Positions 44,405 through 53,800 of a DNA stretch of 64,000 nucleotides are shown in pieces. Origin of the DNA: Pantoea sp. SOD02. GTDB taxonomy: Bacteria > Pseudomonadota > Gammaproteobacteria > Enterobacterales > Enterobacteriaceae. How positions within the stretch are numbered: the stretch's first letter is position 1; each line of letters starts with the position of its first letter. Position numbers and translations under genes: made by a program. The notes under the pieces are model-generated. The model saw only the letters and a list, made by a program, of their open reading frames with translations, was not told the origin of the DNA and ran no database searches. The stretch is taken from positions 3,472,001-3,536,000 of the forward strand of contig NZ_CP102604.1 of the NCBI RefSeq assembly GCF_024707505.1. Direction: 5' to 3'.

Positions 44405-45232
44405 ATGGCAGAGCAACCCATTATTAAATTGCGCGACGGCAACATGATGCCGCAGCTTGGCCTCGGCGTGTGGCAAGCGAGCATTGAGGATGCGCGTAAC
44501 GCCATCCTGGAAGCGTTGAAAGTCGGCTATCGCTCCATCGATACCGCCGCTATCTATAAAAATGAGGAAGCGGTTGGGCAAGCGCTGCAAGAGACCGACG
44601 TGCCGCGCGAAGATATTTTTATCACTACCAAGCTGTGGAATGACGATCAAACCAACTGGCAGCAGGCGATGGAAACCAGCCTGAAGAAGTTGCAGCTGGA
44701 GCAGGTGGATTTGTATCTGATGCACTGGCCGTGCCCGGAAAAAGATAACTACGTTGAAGCCTGGAAAGGCTTGATTGAGCTGCAGCAACAGGGCTTAACC
44801 AAGAGCATCGGCGTATGTAACTTCCACGAGGCGCACCTGAAGCGTTTGATCGATGAAACCGGTGTGTCGCCGGTGGTGAACCAGATTGAGCTGCATCCGA
44901 TGCTGCAACAGCGCACGTTGCATGCGTGGAATGCGCTGCACCAGATTCAAACCGAATCCTGGAGCCCGCTGGCGCAAGGCGGCAAAGGCGTGTTCGATCA
45001 GGAAATTATCCGTGAGCTGGCGAAGAAGTACGGCAAGACGCCGGCACAAATCGTGATCCGCTGGCATCTGGATAGCGGCCTGGTGGTGATTCCGAAATCG
45101 ATTACTCCGGAACGTATTCGTGAGAATTTCCAGGTATTTGATTTTAGGTTGGATAAAACTGAAGTGAGTGAGATCAGTAAGCTGGATAGCGGTAACCGTT
45201 TGGGGCCGGATCCGGAGGCTTTTAACGGGTAG
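44405..45232 (+). CDS. dkgA: 2,5-diketo-D-gluconate reductase A (aldo/keto reductase)
   Basis: This is a 275-residue NADPH-dependent aldo/keto reductase, the same length as E. coli DkgA (YqhE). It reduces 2,5-diketo-D-gluconate, methylglyoxal and other aldehydes. The tetrad residues are seen in GYRSIDTAAIYKNE (Asp, Tyr), TTKLW (Lys) and LMHWP (His). The nucleotide-binding part includes VIPKSITPERIRENF. AAGGAG lies six bases before the ATG. It is followed by a repeat and a hairpin terminator. Pantoea-type enterics use such enzymes in ketogluconate metabolism. Confidence 0.94.
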   Translation: MAEQPIIKLRDGNMMPQLGLGVWQASIEDARNAILEALKVGYRSIDTAAIYKNEEAVGQALQETDVPREDIFITTKLWNDDQTNWQQAMETSLKKLQLEQVDLYLMHWPCPEKDNYVEAWKGLIELQQQGLTKSIGVCNFHEAHLKRLIDETGVSPVVNQIELHPMLQQRTLHAWNALHQIQTESWSPLAQGGKGVFDQEIIRELAKKYGKTPAQIVIRWHLDSGLVVIPKSITPERIRENFQVFDFRLDKTEVSEISKLDSGNRLGPDPEAFNG

Positions 45233-45242
45233 TAATGTGAAA

Positions 45243-45267
45243 AGGTCGCCATGAATGGCGACCCTAC
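45243..45267. repeat. Intergenic palindromic repeat, A type, reverse
   Basis: AGGTCGCCAT and ATGGCGACCCTAC around GA, 11 bases past the dkgA stop. Its CCCTAC end abuts the next hairpin directly. Confidence 0.9.
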
Positions 45268-45296
45268 GGTGCGCGGTTATGCGCACCGTTTTTATT
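45268..45296 (+). terminator. Terminator of dkgA, built on a B-type repeat core
   Basis: GGTGCGC and GCGCACC around GGTTAT (45268-45287) are followed by GTTTTTATT. The stem resembles the GCGC-core repeat variant and forms a good intrinsic terminator. Confidence 0.75.
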
Positions 45297-46722
45297 AAGA
45301 GACCGAATTCACCAACAACTGCCCCGCCGTGCCGCGATCCGCCATCTCTAACGTCTGGCTGTAATAGACAAACGGGAAGTGATCCGATGAACTCTGCGGG
45401 AAGCTCACCAGCAACTCCACGCTGCCATCCACCCACACGGTATCTTTCCAGCCGCGATCTTCACCCATCGGCTGCGCACCGTTGACGTTCTTAATCAGGA
45501 ACATCACGCCCTGAATATGCAGCGATTGTGGGCGATCGGCGTGGATAATCCAGCGCTCAAAGGTGCCCTGCTGCACGGTGGTATCGATGCGGTTCATGTC
45601 CCACAGCACGCCATTAATGCCCGGCTCGCTGTCGCCAATGCGGAATTCACGCGTACGTGTCGCTACGCCATCGAGAATCTGATCCGCCAGCAAACGCATC
45701 GGCAGATTGTCAGTTACCAGCGGCAACAAACCGGTTGGGCGTAGGCTCAGCACCAACGTATTGGTCAGAATCGATGACGGTTCAAACAGCCCGCGCAGAC
45801 GATCCATCAAACCCGCCGCCGTTCCGGCCGTAATCGAGACTTCATCGCCCTGCGACATATCCACCAGCACTTCGCGACGCTCGCCGGGTGCCAGCGTTAG
45901 CAGCTGCACCGCCACCGGCGCAGGCAGGAAGCCCTGATCGCTGGCGATCACCGTAAAGGGACGATTATCGGAGAAGCTGAGATCGAAGCGACGCGCGTTC
46001 GAGCCGTTCAGCAAACGCAAACGCACCCAGCCGCGTGACACTTCGACATAGGGATTTTGCACGCCGTTTACCAGCAGCACGTCGCCGATAAAACCGCCGC
46101 TGGATGGCGGGTTATAAACCGGCGTGGCGAAGTTATCGAGGCGCTTGTCCTGAATAATCAGCGGGAAATCATCGACGCCATAATGCTTCGGCAGCGGCAG
46201 CGATTTACTGACGTCATCTTCCACCAGCCACATACCAGCGAGCCCGTTGTAGACGTGCGGTGCCATGCGGTTTGGCGTGTTGGCGTGATACCACAATGTG
46301 CCCGCGCCCTGACGAATCGGCAGCACCGGCGCCCAGTCAGCTCCCGCCGACATCATGCGCGGCGCACCGCCCATTAACGCGCCCGGCACCTGCAAACCGC
46401 TGACGGTCATCGATACCGGTTCGTTGAGGCGGTTGCTGTAGATCAGCTTCACATCGTCGCCGCTGTAAACGCGCACCGTTGGGCCGAGATACATGCCGTT
46501 AAAGCCCCACACCGGCACTTTATTGCTGTTGCCGCTGAACGACCAATGGCTGCGCTGCAAGGTGAGAAACAGCGGCTGACCGCGACGGGATTCAATCAGC
46601 GGTGGAATAGGAAGTGGCGTATCGCCCAATGGCGCGGCGGCGCGGGCGGCGAAAGGCATAGCACCGGAAGCCAGTGCGACACCGGCAGAAAGCTGAATAA
46701 ACTGACGTCTGCTGCAAGACAT
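45295..46722 (-). CDS. ftsP: Cell division protein FtsP (SufI)
   Basis: This 475-residue protein of the multicopper-oxidase fold is exported folded by the Tat system and stabilises the divisome under stress. The Tat signal SRRQFIQLSAGVALASG is at the N-terminus, with cleavage expected near ARA (about residue 29). Three cupredoxin-like domains follow; copper-ligand sets are degenerate, as in E. coli FtsP, which binds no copper. It is the last gene of parC-plsC-ftsP, the same order as in E. coli. The stop lies inside the T-rich end of the dkgA terminator. Confidence 0.93.
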   Translation of the reverse strand: MSCSRRQFIQLSAGVALASGAMPFAARAAAPLGDTPLPIPPLIESRRGQPLFLTLQRSHWSFSGNSNKVPVWGFNGMYLGPTVRVYSGDDVKLIYSNRLNEPVSMTVSGLQVPGALMGGAPRMMSAGADWAPVLPIRQGAGTLWYHANTPNRMAPHVYNGLAGMWLVEDDVSKSLPLPKHYGVDDFPLIIQDKRLDNFATPVYNPPSSGGFIGDVLLVNGVQNPYVEVSRGWVRLRLLNGSNARRFDLSFSDNRPFTVIASDQGFLPAPVAVQLLTLAPGERREVLVDMSQGDEVSITAGTAAGLMDRLRGLFEPSSILTNTLVLSLRPTGLLPLVTDNLPMRLLADQILDGVATRTREFRIGDSEPGINGVLWDMNRIDTTVQQGTFERWIIHADRPQSLHIQGVMFLIKNVNGAQPMGEDRGWKDTVWVDGSVELLVSFPQSSSDHFPFVYYSQTLEMADRGTAGQLLVNSVS

Positions 46723-46808
46723 AAAACTTCAGACCTTTTGAGCGTGGCGTGAGGACGCCGTGTCCATGTTGTTCTAATTAATTATTAGTTGCTGTGTGGC
46801 TTGAGAAC

Positions 46809-46830
46809 GGGGCAGATGATCACCTGCCCC
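46809..46830. other. Hairpin between plsC and ftsP
   Basis: GGGGCAG and CTGCCCC pair around ATGATCAC, 12 bases past the plsC stop. On the minus strand it is followed by GTTCTC, so it may attenuate transcription into ftsP or stabilise the plsC mRNA end. Confidence 0.4.
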
Positions 46831-46841
46831 ATTTTGGCTGG

Positions 46842-47579
46842 TCAGAGTTTACCGCTTTTTTCGCGTTCGGCGACTTCGGCGTTCAATTCTTCCAGTTTAG
46901 TCGACATTAATTCACGGCAGTGCGTGGCGAGCTTGCGCACCGAGGTGGTAGCGAACTGCGAGGTATCAACCGGCGGCAACATCTCGACAATCACCAGGCC
47001 GTTGTTCCAGCGGTTCAGCTTGATCTTGTCGTGGGTGTTAGAAACCACGATCGGAATGATCGGCACACCAGCCGCAACCGCTGCATGAAACGCGCCGGTT
47101 TTGAACGGCAGCAGACCACGTCCGCGACTGCGCGTCCCTTCCGGGAACATCCAGAACGAGATGCGCTTTTTGTTGAACTGATCCACTAACTCACCGATGG
47201 TGCCGTGCGCTTTGGAGCGGTTATCGCGGTCAATCAGCAGGTTACCTGTCAGCCAGTAGAGCTGGCCAAAGAACGGAATCCACAGCAGGCTTTTCTTGCC
47301 CACGGTCACCGTGGTCGGCTGCACGATTTTCGCTGCCGTGATCATGTCGTAGTTGTTCTGGTGGTTAGCGATATAGATCGCGTTACCGTAATGCGCGGCT
47401 TCCGCCGGTTTACGCAGTTCCACCTTGAGACCAAATACCGTCGACAGACGACCAAGCATATGGCCGAACGTCGCAACATGACGCGGGTTACGCGGTGAAA
47501 ACAGACACCAGATACTGCCGAAGATGCAAACCAGAATCGAATAAACAATAACAATAATTGCTCGTAAAATTAGTAACAT
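46842..47579 (-). CDS. plsC: 1-acyl-sn-glycerol-3-phosphate acyltransferase PlsC
   Basis: This 245-residue enzyme matches E. coli PlsC (245). It adds the second acyl chain to lysophosphatidic acid, making phosphatidic acid at the inner membrane. The HX4D motif is in IANHQNNYD (about residues 72-80), and the substrate motif is FPEGTRSRGRGLLPFKTGAF. An N-terminal hydrophobic helix (about 1-25) anchors it. It follows parC by 41 bases and precedes ftsP, as in E. coli. Confidence 0.95.
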   Translation of the reverse strand: MLLILRAIIVIVYSILVCIFGSIWCLFSPRNPRHVATFGHMLGRLSTVFGLKVELRKPAEAAHYGNAIYIANHQNNYDMITAAKIVQPTTVTVGKKSLLWIPFFGQLYWLTGNLLIDRDNRSKAHGTIGELVDQFNKKRISFWMFPEGTRSRGRGLLPFKTGAFHAAVAAGVPIIPIVVSNTHDKIKLNRWNNGLVIVEMLPPVDTSQFATTSVRKLATHCRELMSTKLEELNAEVAEREKSGKL

Positions 47580-47620
47580 AGATTCCTCAAATTGGGCATT
47601 CCATCGCCTGAATAACAGCG

Positions 47621-49891
47621 TTACTCTTCACTCGCGTCGGCTTTCGGACGCGCTGGTGCATTCACTTCTACGCTATCGATACGTTGCAGGCCACGCGCCA
47701 CGCTGCCGCGACGACCGCGATCGGCACGCACTTTCTGCAGATCTTCATCACGCATGATCAGCTTACGTTTACCGACATACACGGTGATCGACGCGCCTGG
47801 CGGCAGAATCAGCAACCATTGTAGTTTGTCGGTGCCCGCAGCGGCTTCCGCTGAAGGAATCGAGATGATCTTATTGCCTTTGCCTTTCGACATCTGCGGC
47901 AGGTCACCAACCGGGAACATCAACATGCGTCCGGCTTGGGTAATCGCCAGCAGCATATCATCGCCTGAGTGCACCGCCATTGGCGTCATCACTTTGGCAT
48001 TTTCCGGCAGCGTCAGCAGCGCTTTACCGGCACGGTTGCGCGACACCAGATCGGCAAAGGTACAGATGAAGCCGTAACCAGCGTCAGAGGCCATCAACAG
48101 CTTCTGATCGTCGGGTTCCATCAGCACCTGTTCAATCACCGCGCCCGGCGGTGGCGTCAGTTTGCCGGTGAGCGGTTCGCCCTGCCCGCGCGCAGACGGC
48201 AATGACGTCGGATCCAGCGTGTAACTGCGTCCGGTGGAGTCGATAAAGGCCACCGGCTGATTGCTCTTACCGCGTGCGGCGGCCAGATAGCTGTCGCCCG
48301 CTTTGTAGCTCAGGCCCGCCGGATCGATATCGTGACCTTTGGCGCTGCGCACCCAACCCATCTGCGACAGCACGATGGTTACCGGCTCGGCGCTCACCAG
48401 CTCAGTTTCGCTCAGCGCTTTGGCTTCTTCGCGCTCGCGCAGAGGCGAACGGCGATCGTCGCCGTAGGTTTGGCTATCAGCCAGCAGCTCTTTCTTCAGC
48501 AGATTGCTCATCTTGCGTTCGGACGCCAGAATCGCCTGCAGTTGATCGCGCTCTTTTTCCAGATCCGCTTGCTCACCGCGAATCTTCATCTCTTCCAGTT
48601 TGGCGAGATGACGCAATTTCAGTTCGAGAATCGCTTCGGCCTGGGTTTCGCTGATGTCAAAGCGCGACATCAACACCGGCTTCGGCTCATCCTCGGTACG
48701 GATGATGTGGATCACTTCATCAATATTGAGGAACGCCACCAGCATACCTTCAAGGATATGCAGACGACGCAGCACGCGGTCTAAACGATAGTTGAGGCGG
48801 CGCGTCACGGTATCGCGACGATACACCAGCCACTCAGAAAGGATTTCCAGCAGGTTTTTCACCGCCGGACGGTTATCCAGTCCGATCATGTTCAGGTTAA
48901 CGCGGTAGCTTTTTTCCAGATCGGTGGTGGCAAACAGATGATTCATCACCTGCTCGAGATCCACACGATTGGAGCGCGGCACAATCACTAAACGCGTTGG
49001 ATTTTCGTGGTTGGACTCATCACGCAGATCTTCCACCATCGGCAGCTTTTTATTGCGCATCTGGTTAGCAATCTGCTCCAGCACGCGTGCGCCCGAAACC
49101 TGATGCGGCAGCGCGGTGATCACCACATCGCCATCTTCCTTTTTCCACACCGCGCGCTGGCGAATCGAACCACGTCCGCTTTCATAAATCTTACGGATTT
49201 CGTTGCGTGGCGTGATGATTTCCGCTTCGGTCGGGTAATCCGGACCTTGCACAATATCTAGCAGCTCATGCAGCGTGGTGTTCGGGTTGTCGATCAGCTT
49301 GACCGCCGCTTCCGCCACTTCGCGCAGGTTATGCGGCGGAATGTCCGTCGCCATGCCCACGGCGATGCCGGTGGTACCGTTCAGCAGAATGTTGGGTAGG
49401 CGCGCCGGCAACATCTTCGGCTCCTGCATGGTGCCGTCGAAGTTCGGGATGTAGTCGGACGTGCCCTGACCGAGCTCGCCCAGCAGGATTTCAGCGTATT
49501 TCGACAGGCGCGATTCGGTGTAACGCATCGCGGCGAAGGATTTGGGATCGTCCGGTGCACCCCAGTTTCCCTGGCCATCCACCAGCGGATAGCGGTAGGA
49601 GAACGGCTGCGCCATCAACACCATCGCTTCATAACAGGCGCTGTCGCCGTGCGGATGGTATTTACCCAGCACGTCACCGACGGTACGCGCCGATTTTTTG
49701 AATTTGGCATTGGAATTGAGGCCCAATTCCGACATGGCATACACAATACGGCGCTGCACTGGCTTGAGGCCATCGCCGATGTACGGCAGCGCGCGGTCCA
49801 TGATCACGTACATGGAGTAGTTCAGGTACGCGTTTTCCGTAAACGTGTGCAGGGCAAGACGCTCTGCACCATCCTGCGTCAATTCGCTCAT
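47621..49891 (-). CDS. parC: DNA topoisomerase IV subunit A (ParC)
   Basis: This 756-residue protein matches E. coli ParC (752), with a four-residue insertion near the N-terminus. It cuts and rejoins DNA to unlink daughter chromosomes. The catalytic Tyr is in [10 protein letters not shown] (residue 124, equal to E. coli Tyr120). The quinolone-resistance region reads [12 protein letters not shown]: Ser84 and Glu88 equal E. coli Ser80 and Glu84 and are the sensitive-type residues. The C-terminal beta-pinwheel includes [12 protein letters not shown]. It is the first gene of parC-plsC-ftsP. Confidence 0.96.
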   Translation of the reverse strand: MSELTQDGAERLALHTFTENAYLNYSMYVIMDRALPYIGDGLKPVQRRIVYAMSELGLNSNAKFKKSARTVGDVLGKYHPHGDSACYEAMVLMAQPFSYRYPLVDGQGNWGAPDDPKSFAAMRYTESRLSKYAEILLGELGQGTSDYIPNFDGTMQEPKMLPARLPNILLNGTTGIAVGMATDIPPHNLREVAEAAVKLIDNPNTTLHELLDIVQGPDYPTEAEIITPRNEIRKIYESGRGSIRQRAVWKKEDGDVVITALPHQVSGARVLEQIANQMRNKKLPMVEDLRDESNHENPTRLVIVPRSNRVDLEQVMNHLFATTDLEKSYRVNLNMIGLDNRPAVKNLLEILSEWLVYRRDTVTRRLNYRLDRVLRRLHILEGMLVAFLNIDEVIHIIRTEDEPKPVLMSRFDISETQAEAILELKLRHLAKLEEMKIRGEQADLEKERDQLQAILASERKMSNLLKKELLADSQTYGDDRRSPLREREEAKALSETELVSAEPVTIVLSQMGWVRSAKGHDIDPAGLSYKAGDSYLAAARGKSNQPVAFIDSTGRSYTLDPTSLPSARGQGEPLTGKLTPPPGAVIEQVLMEPDDQKLLMASDAGYGFICTFADLVSRNRAGKALLTLPENAKVMTPMAVHSGDDMLLAITQAGRMLMFPVGDLPQMSKGKGNKIISIPSAEAAAGTDKLQWLLILPPGASITVYVGKRKLIMRDEDLQKVRADRGRRGSVARGLQRIDSVEVNAPARPKADASEE

Positions 49892-50298
49892 TCAGCTCGC
49901 ATCCTCACTTCGTGGCCCGCAACGGCGGGACATCCGGCGGTCATTTGGCGAGGATATTACCTTATTCGTGCGGTTTAGTCACAGAGAAGCCCGTTCAGCA
50001 AACAGAAACGGCTTACATTTAATAACGTGATATTGGTTGAAAAATTAAAACGGAATGGGAGCCCTGTCACAGTGAATATCGCTAATAATATGTGAGCAAC
50101 TTCGCAATTAATATCACGATGCGTTTAGCGTATTAATAGTGTCCGCAAGCTGGGACAACATTTAGTATTGTTGCTTACTGATTCCTCTCCTAAATTCATA
50201 CTCCACAAGCACCACATTTTTGCGCTTCTGATTTCTGGCATGGAATAAATATAAACATCAATTAGCCATAAACGTTTTGCCAAAATAAGGGTGACCGA
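49892..50298. other. Divergent intergenic region between parC and PRD regulator
   Basis: About 400 bases with no credible gene. The part from 50000 to 50290 is AT-rich and should hold promoters for both flanking genes. It contains one good CRP-like site (50091-50106). I see no repeat or RNA gene in it. Confidence 0.5.
50091..50106. promoter_or_regulatory. Putative CRP (cAMP receptor protein) site
   Basis: TGTGA, six bases, TCGCA matches the TGTGA-N6-TCACA consensus at nine of ten positions. It lies about 190 bases before the regulator of a sugar PTS operon, where catabolite control would be expected. It is assigned by eye only. Confidence 0.35.
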
Positions 50299-51861
50299 AT
50301 GCAAATACTGACTTCGCGACAACACCGATTAGTAAAATTGCTGCTGCATCATGCCGCACCGCAGCCGATTAAAGCGTTAGCGACACAGCTTGGCGTGTCG
50401 GAGAAAACCATTCAGCGCGATTTACAGTGGCTGGAGAGCTGGCTGAGCGACTGGTCGCTGCAGCTGGAAAAAATGCCGGGACGCGGCGTGCGCCTGCGAG
50501 TGGACGATCTGCAACAGCGTCTGCAGCTAGAGCAGCAGCTTAACGGTGACGAAAGCAGCTCGGATGCGCTGAGCCACAACAGCCGACGGGTGAAGATTGC
50601 TTCGCAGCTATTGAGTGATGCACCACGCGCGACCTCAATCAGCAAATTGTCAGAGCGCTACTTTATCAGCCATGCGTCGATCGTGAATGACCTGAAAGTG
50701 ATTGAAGAGTGGCTGCTGCCATTGGGTTTGGTACTGCAGCGCGGCCCCGGCGGCACGCACATTGAAGGCAATGAGCAGACGCTGCGCCAGGCGATGGTGT
50801 CGCTGATTAATGATGTGATGCAGCAGAACGTCGCCGGCACGCCGCTGCTACCGAGGCTCGATCCCGGCAGCCAGCAGGCCCTGGTGCACTATTTTGGCGA
50901 TGAGGATGTGGCTTTTGTGCAGGCGCTGCTGCAACAGATGGAGCAGCAGCTGAGTTATCCGCTGGGCGATGCGTGGTACCTCAATCTCTGCACACATATT
51001 CTGATCATGATGCATCGCATGGCGCAAGGTAACGCGTTGGCGCTGGAAACGCTGACCAGCGCGCAGGATCTCGACCAGCGTATTCTCAACATTGCCCAGC
51101 AAATGGTGGTCCAGATTGAACAGCGCATGTGCTGCGCATTGCCAGCCGATGAAGTGGGTTTTATTTATCAATATATTGTCTCGTCCGGCATTGTGGTGGA
51201 AGAGCGTGGCGATAATGCGCCGCTGCATAATCAATTTTCCACCGCTGAATCGGTAAAAATAACCTGTGAATTAATCGATCGTTTCGCGTCATTTATTCAG
51301 CAGGACTTATCACAGGACCGATTATTATTTGAAGGGTTATTAGTCCATATAAAACCATTATTAAATCGACTCAAATATCACATTCATATTCGCAATCCGC
51401 TGCTGGAAGATATTCAGCAGGAGATGAAGGAAATATTTTCGTTAACTCAACAGGCGATGCAATTAACCGCGCGCAGCCAGGGACTTTCATCCGTCGCGGA
51501 TGACGAAATAGGTTATCTGTGCGTGCATTTCCAGGCGGCGCTGGAGCGACAAATTGCCCACAAACGCATTCTGGTGGTGTGTTCAAGCGGCGTGGGGACT
51601 TCGCATCTGCTGAAAAGTCGCATTCTGCGCGCCTTCCCGGATTGGGCGATTGTCGGCGTGGTTTCCGCCAGCAATCACGCGGAGTTTTGCCAGCGAGAAA
51701 CGGTGGATTTGGTGATTACCACTATTCACCTCAATGCCGGATCGGTTCCGGCGGTGTATGTCAGTGCCTTTTTTAACGATGACGATATTCGGCGGGTGAC
51801 AGACGCCATGATTGGCAGCCAGCTGCCCGACGGCGCCTCCTGCGCTTTGGCTGAACATTAA
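50299..51861 (+). CDS. PRD-containing transcriptional regulator with EIIB-like domain
   Basis: This is a 520-residue PTS-controlled transcription factor. Domains in order: an N-terminal helix-turn-helix (about 1-60, with PIKALATQLGVSEKTIQRDLQWLE) and a second Mga-like winged helix (about 85-165), two PTS regulation domains (about 170-290 and 295-405, the second with HIKPLLNRLKYHIHIRNPL), and an EIIB-like domain (about 412-505) with the P-loop Cys in VVCSSGVGTSHLL. Phosphorylation at the PRD histidines by the PTS would set its activity. No EIIA domain is fused. It is the first gene of the PTS cluster, 17 bases before the EIIA gene, and probably controls it. Confidence 0.88.
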   Translation: MQILTSRQHRLVKLLLHHAAPQPIKALATQLGVSEKTIQRDLQWLESWLSDWSLQLEKMPGRGVRLRVDDLQQRLQLEQQLNGDESSSDALSHNSRRVKIASQLLSDAPRATSISKLSERYFISHASIVNDLKVIEEWLLPLGLVLQRGPGGTHIEGNEQTLRQAMVSLINDVMQQNVAGTPLLPRLDPGSQQALVHYFGDEDVAFVQALLQQMEQQLSYPLGDAWYLNLCTHILIMMHRMAQGNALALETLTSAQDLDQRILNIAQQMVVQIEQRMCCALPADEVGFIYQYIVSSGIVVEERGDNAPLHNQFSTAESVKITCELIDRFASFIQQDLSQDRLLFEGLLVHIKPLLNRLKYHIHIRNPLLEDIQQEMKEIFSLTQQAMQLTARSQGLSSVADDEIGYLCVHFQAALERQIAHKRILVVCSSGVGTSHLLKSRILRAFPDWAIVGVVSASNHAEFCQRETVDLVITTIHLNAGSVPAVYVSAFFNDDDIRRVTDAMIGSQLPDGASCALAEH

Positions 51862-51878
51862 TTGAATGAGGATTGATC

Positions 51879-52349
51879 ATGGATATTTCGCGCATTCTGA
51901 CGCCACGCCGCGTTAACCTGGCGCTGACCGCCACCACCAAAGAACAAGCGATTAATGAACTGACCGATTTGCTCTACCACGACGGCGCCATCAGCGACCG
52001 CGCCGCCTTTATCGAAGACGTCTGGCTACGGGAAGCCGAAGGTTCCACCGGCTTCGAAAATCACATTGCCATTCCGCACGGTAAATCCGCCGCGGTGAAA
52101 CAAACCACGCTCGCCATCGGCCGCACCCAGCACGACATTCCATGGGAAACGCTCGATGGCAGCCAGGTGCGCTGCATCATCCTGTTCGCGGTGCGACTGG
52201 AAGATCAGAACACCACTCATATTCGCCTGTTGTCGCAGGTGGCCAGTGCGCTGGCCGATGATGAGGTGATAGCCCAACTGCTGGTAGAAAACGATGCCAG
52301 CAATATCATCCGGCTGTTTAGTCAGTACGCCGAAACCGACCTCTGTTAA
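51879..52349 (+). CDS. PTS fructose-type EIIA component
   Basis: This 156-residue cytoplasmic protein is a stand-alone EIIA of the fructose/mannitol type (PTS_EIIA_2). The phosphorylated His67 lies in AIPHGKS, preceded by LREAEGSTGFENHI, a typical signature. It passes phosphate from HPr to the EIIB protein encoded next. I chose the ATG at 51879, with GAGG seven bases upstream, over an in-frame TTG at 51873. It follows the regulator gene by 17 bases and precedes the EIIB gene by 24 bases. Confidence 0.9.
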   Translation: MDISRILTPRRVNLALTATTKEQAINELTDLLYHDGAISDRAAFIEDVWLREAEGSTGFENHIAIPHGKSAAVKQTTLAIGRTQHDIPWETLDGSQVRCIILFAVRLEDQNTTHIRLLSQVASALADDEVIAQLLVENDASNIIRLFSQYAETDLC

Positions 52350-52373
52350 CACCCTAACTCTCTGAGGTGACAC

Positions 52374-52688
52374 ATGAATATCGTCTGTGTAGCGGCCTGC
52401 ACGGCAGGCATCGCGCATACCTATATTGCGCGCGAAAAACTGATTAAAGGGGCCCACGCGTTGGGCCACACCATCCACGTTGAAACCCAGGGCACCATCG
52501 GCACCGAAACGGCGCTGACGCAGGAAGACATCGCCGCAGCTGACGTGGTGATCCTCGCCGTTGACGTGAAGATAAAAGGTGAGGAGCGCTTTCAGGGCAA
52601 ACCCATTGTGCGAGTGAAAACCGAAGTGGTGATCAAATCACCGGTGAAATTCCTCGAAAAAGTGGCGGATTCACTGGCGCGCGCCTGA
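52374..52688 (+). CDS. PTS fructose-type EIIB component
   Basis: This 104-residue protein is a fructose-type EIIB (FrwB/FryB-like). The phosphorylated Cys9 sits in the P-loop CVAACTAGIAHTYIAREKL, the family hallmark. It accepts phosphate from EIIA and hands it to the sugar as it passes through EIIC. It has a TGAGGTGA ribosome-binding site just upstream and is followed 11 bases later by the EIIC gene. Confidence 0.92.
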   Translation: MNIVCVAACTAGIAHTYIAREKLIKGAHALGHTIHVETQGTIGTETALTQEDIAAADVVILAVDVKIKGEERFQGKPIVRVKTEVVIKSPVKFLEKVADSLARA

Positions 52689-52699
52689 GGAGATCCATC

Positions 52700-53791
52700 A
52701 TGAGTGACAACAAACGTCAGTACGGCCAGGAGATCAAAGGGCATCTGCTCACCGGGATCTCGTGGATGATCCCGCTGATCGTCGCCGCCGGGATCTGCAT
52801 CGCGCTCGGCCAGGTGATTGGCGGGCCGGATGTCGGCAAACAAACCGGCACTATCGCCTGGATGCTCAACCAGATCGGCGGCTGGGGCATGGGCTTGATC
52901 GTGCCGCTGATCAGTGCGGCGATCGCCTACTCAATTTCCGATCGTCCCGGCTTCGCACCTGGCCTGATCGTCGGTTTTATCTGCGGGCAGATCGGTACCG
53001 GCTTTATCGGCGGCATCTTCGGTGGCTTTCTGGTCGGTTACACGGTGTTGCTGCTGCGCCGCACCATTAAGTTACCGAAATCGATGCAGGGTTTGATGCC
53101 GATTATGGTGCTGCCGGTGCTGAGCACCATCATCGCCGGGCTGCTAATGATGACCTTTATCGGCCAGCCGATTGTCTGGCTGCAGAAGGCGCTGATTGCC
53201 CTGCTGGAATCGATGCAGGGCGGCTCAAAGTTTGTGATGGGCGCGATTCTCGGCGCGATGGCCACCTTCGATTTCGGCGGTCCGGTGAATAAAACCATGT
53301 CGCTGTTCGCCGACGGCATGCTGGTTGACGGGATTTACGGGCCGGAAGCGGTGAAGTTTGTCGGCTCAATGATTCCGCCGTTCGGCATCACGCTCTCTTA
53401 TCTGCTGAGCCGCAACAAATACACCAAAGCGGAAAAAGAGGCGCTGAAAGCCGCCTTCCCGATGGGCATCTGCATGATTACCGAAGGGGTGATTCCGATT
53501 GCGGCGCGCGACCTGTTCCGTGTGGTCGGCAGCTGCGTGGTGGCCTCCGCCATCGCCGGTGGACTGATTATGGTGTGGGGCGTCGGCGCACCGGTGCCGC
53601 ATGGCGGCATGTTTGTGGTGCCACTGTTCACCAAACCCTGGCTGTTCTGTCTGGCGCTCGGCATTGGCACCACGGTGTGCGGCGTGATGCTGTCGGTACT
53701 GAAAAAGCCAGTTACGCAGGCGGATGAAGAGTTCGATGACGTGGAGGCCCCTGGCGTCCGCGATGAAGAGATCAAATTCACTCTGGAATAA
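52700..53791 (+). CDS. PTS fructose-type EIIC permease
   Basis: This 363-residue inner-membrane permease of the fructose-type EIIC family has about nine to ten hydrophobic helices. Typical segments are HLLTGISWMIPLIVAAGICIALGQ at the start, FGGPVNKTMSLFADGM, and MGICMITEGVIPIAARDLFRV, which holds the conserved Glu of the sugar-binding region. An acidic cytoplasmic tail ends the protein. It works with the EIIA and EIIB proteins encoded just upstream. The sugar is unknown; the downstream aldolases point to a ketose or a hexitol-derived ketose phosphate. Confidence 0.92.
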   Translation: MSDNKRQYGQEIKGHLLTGISWMIPLIVAAGICIALGQVIGGPDVGKQTGTIAWMLNQIGGWGMGLIVPLISAAIAYSISDRPGFAPGLIVGFICGQIGTGFIGGIFGGFLVGYTVLLLRRTIKLPKSMQGLMPIMVLPVLSTIIAGLLMMTFIGQPIVWLQKALIALLESMQGGSKFVMGAILGAMATFDFGGPVNKTMSLFADGMLVDGIYGPEAVKFVGSMIPPFGITLSYLLSRNKYTKAEKEALKAAFPMGICMITEGVIPIAARDLFRVVGSCVVASAIAGGLIMVWGVGAPVPHGGMFVVPLFTKPWLFCLALGIGTTVCGVMLSVLKKPVTQADEEFDDVEAPGVRDEEIKFTLE

Positions 53792-53800
53792 GGAGCCACC

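Noticed and set aside
47621-49891. Quinolone-resistance change in ParC
   Set aside because: The Ser and Glu at the two key positions are the sensitive-type residues; the numbering shift comes from a four-residue N-terminal insertion.
50235-50262. Possible sigma-54 promoter before the PRD regulator (TGGCAT near 50236)
   Set aside because: The -12 element TTGC is missing, and the regulator lacks the AAA+ domain of sigma-54 activators.
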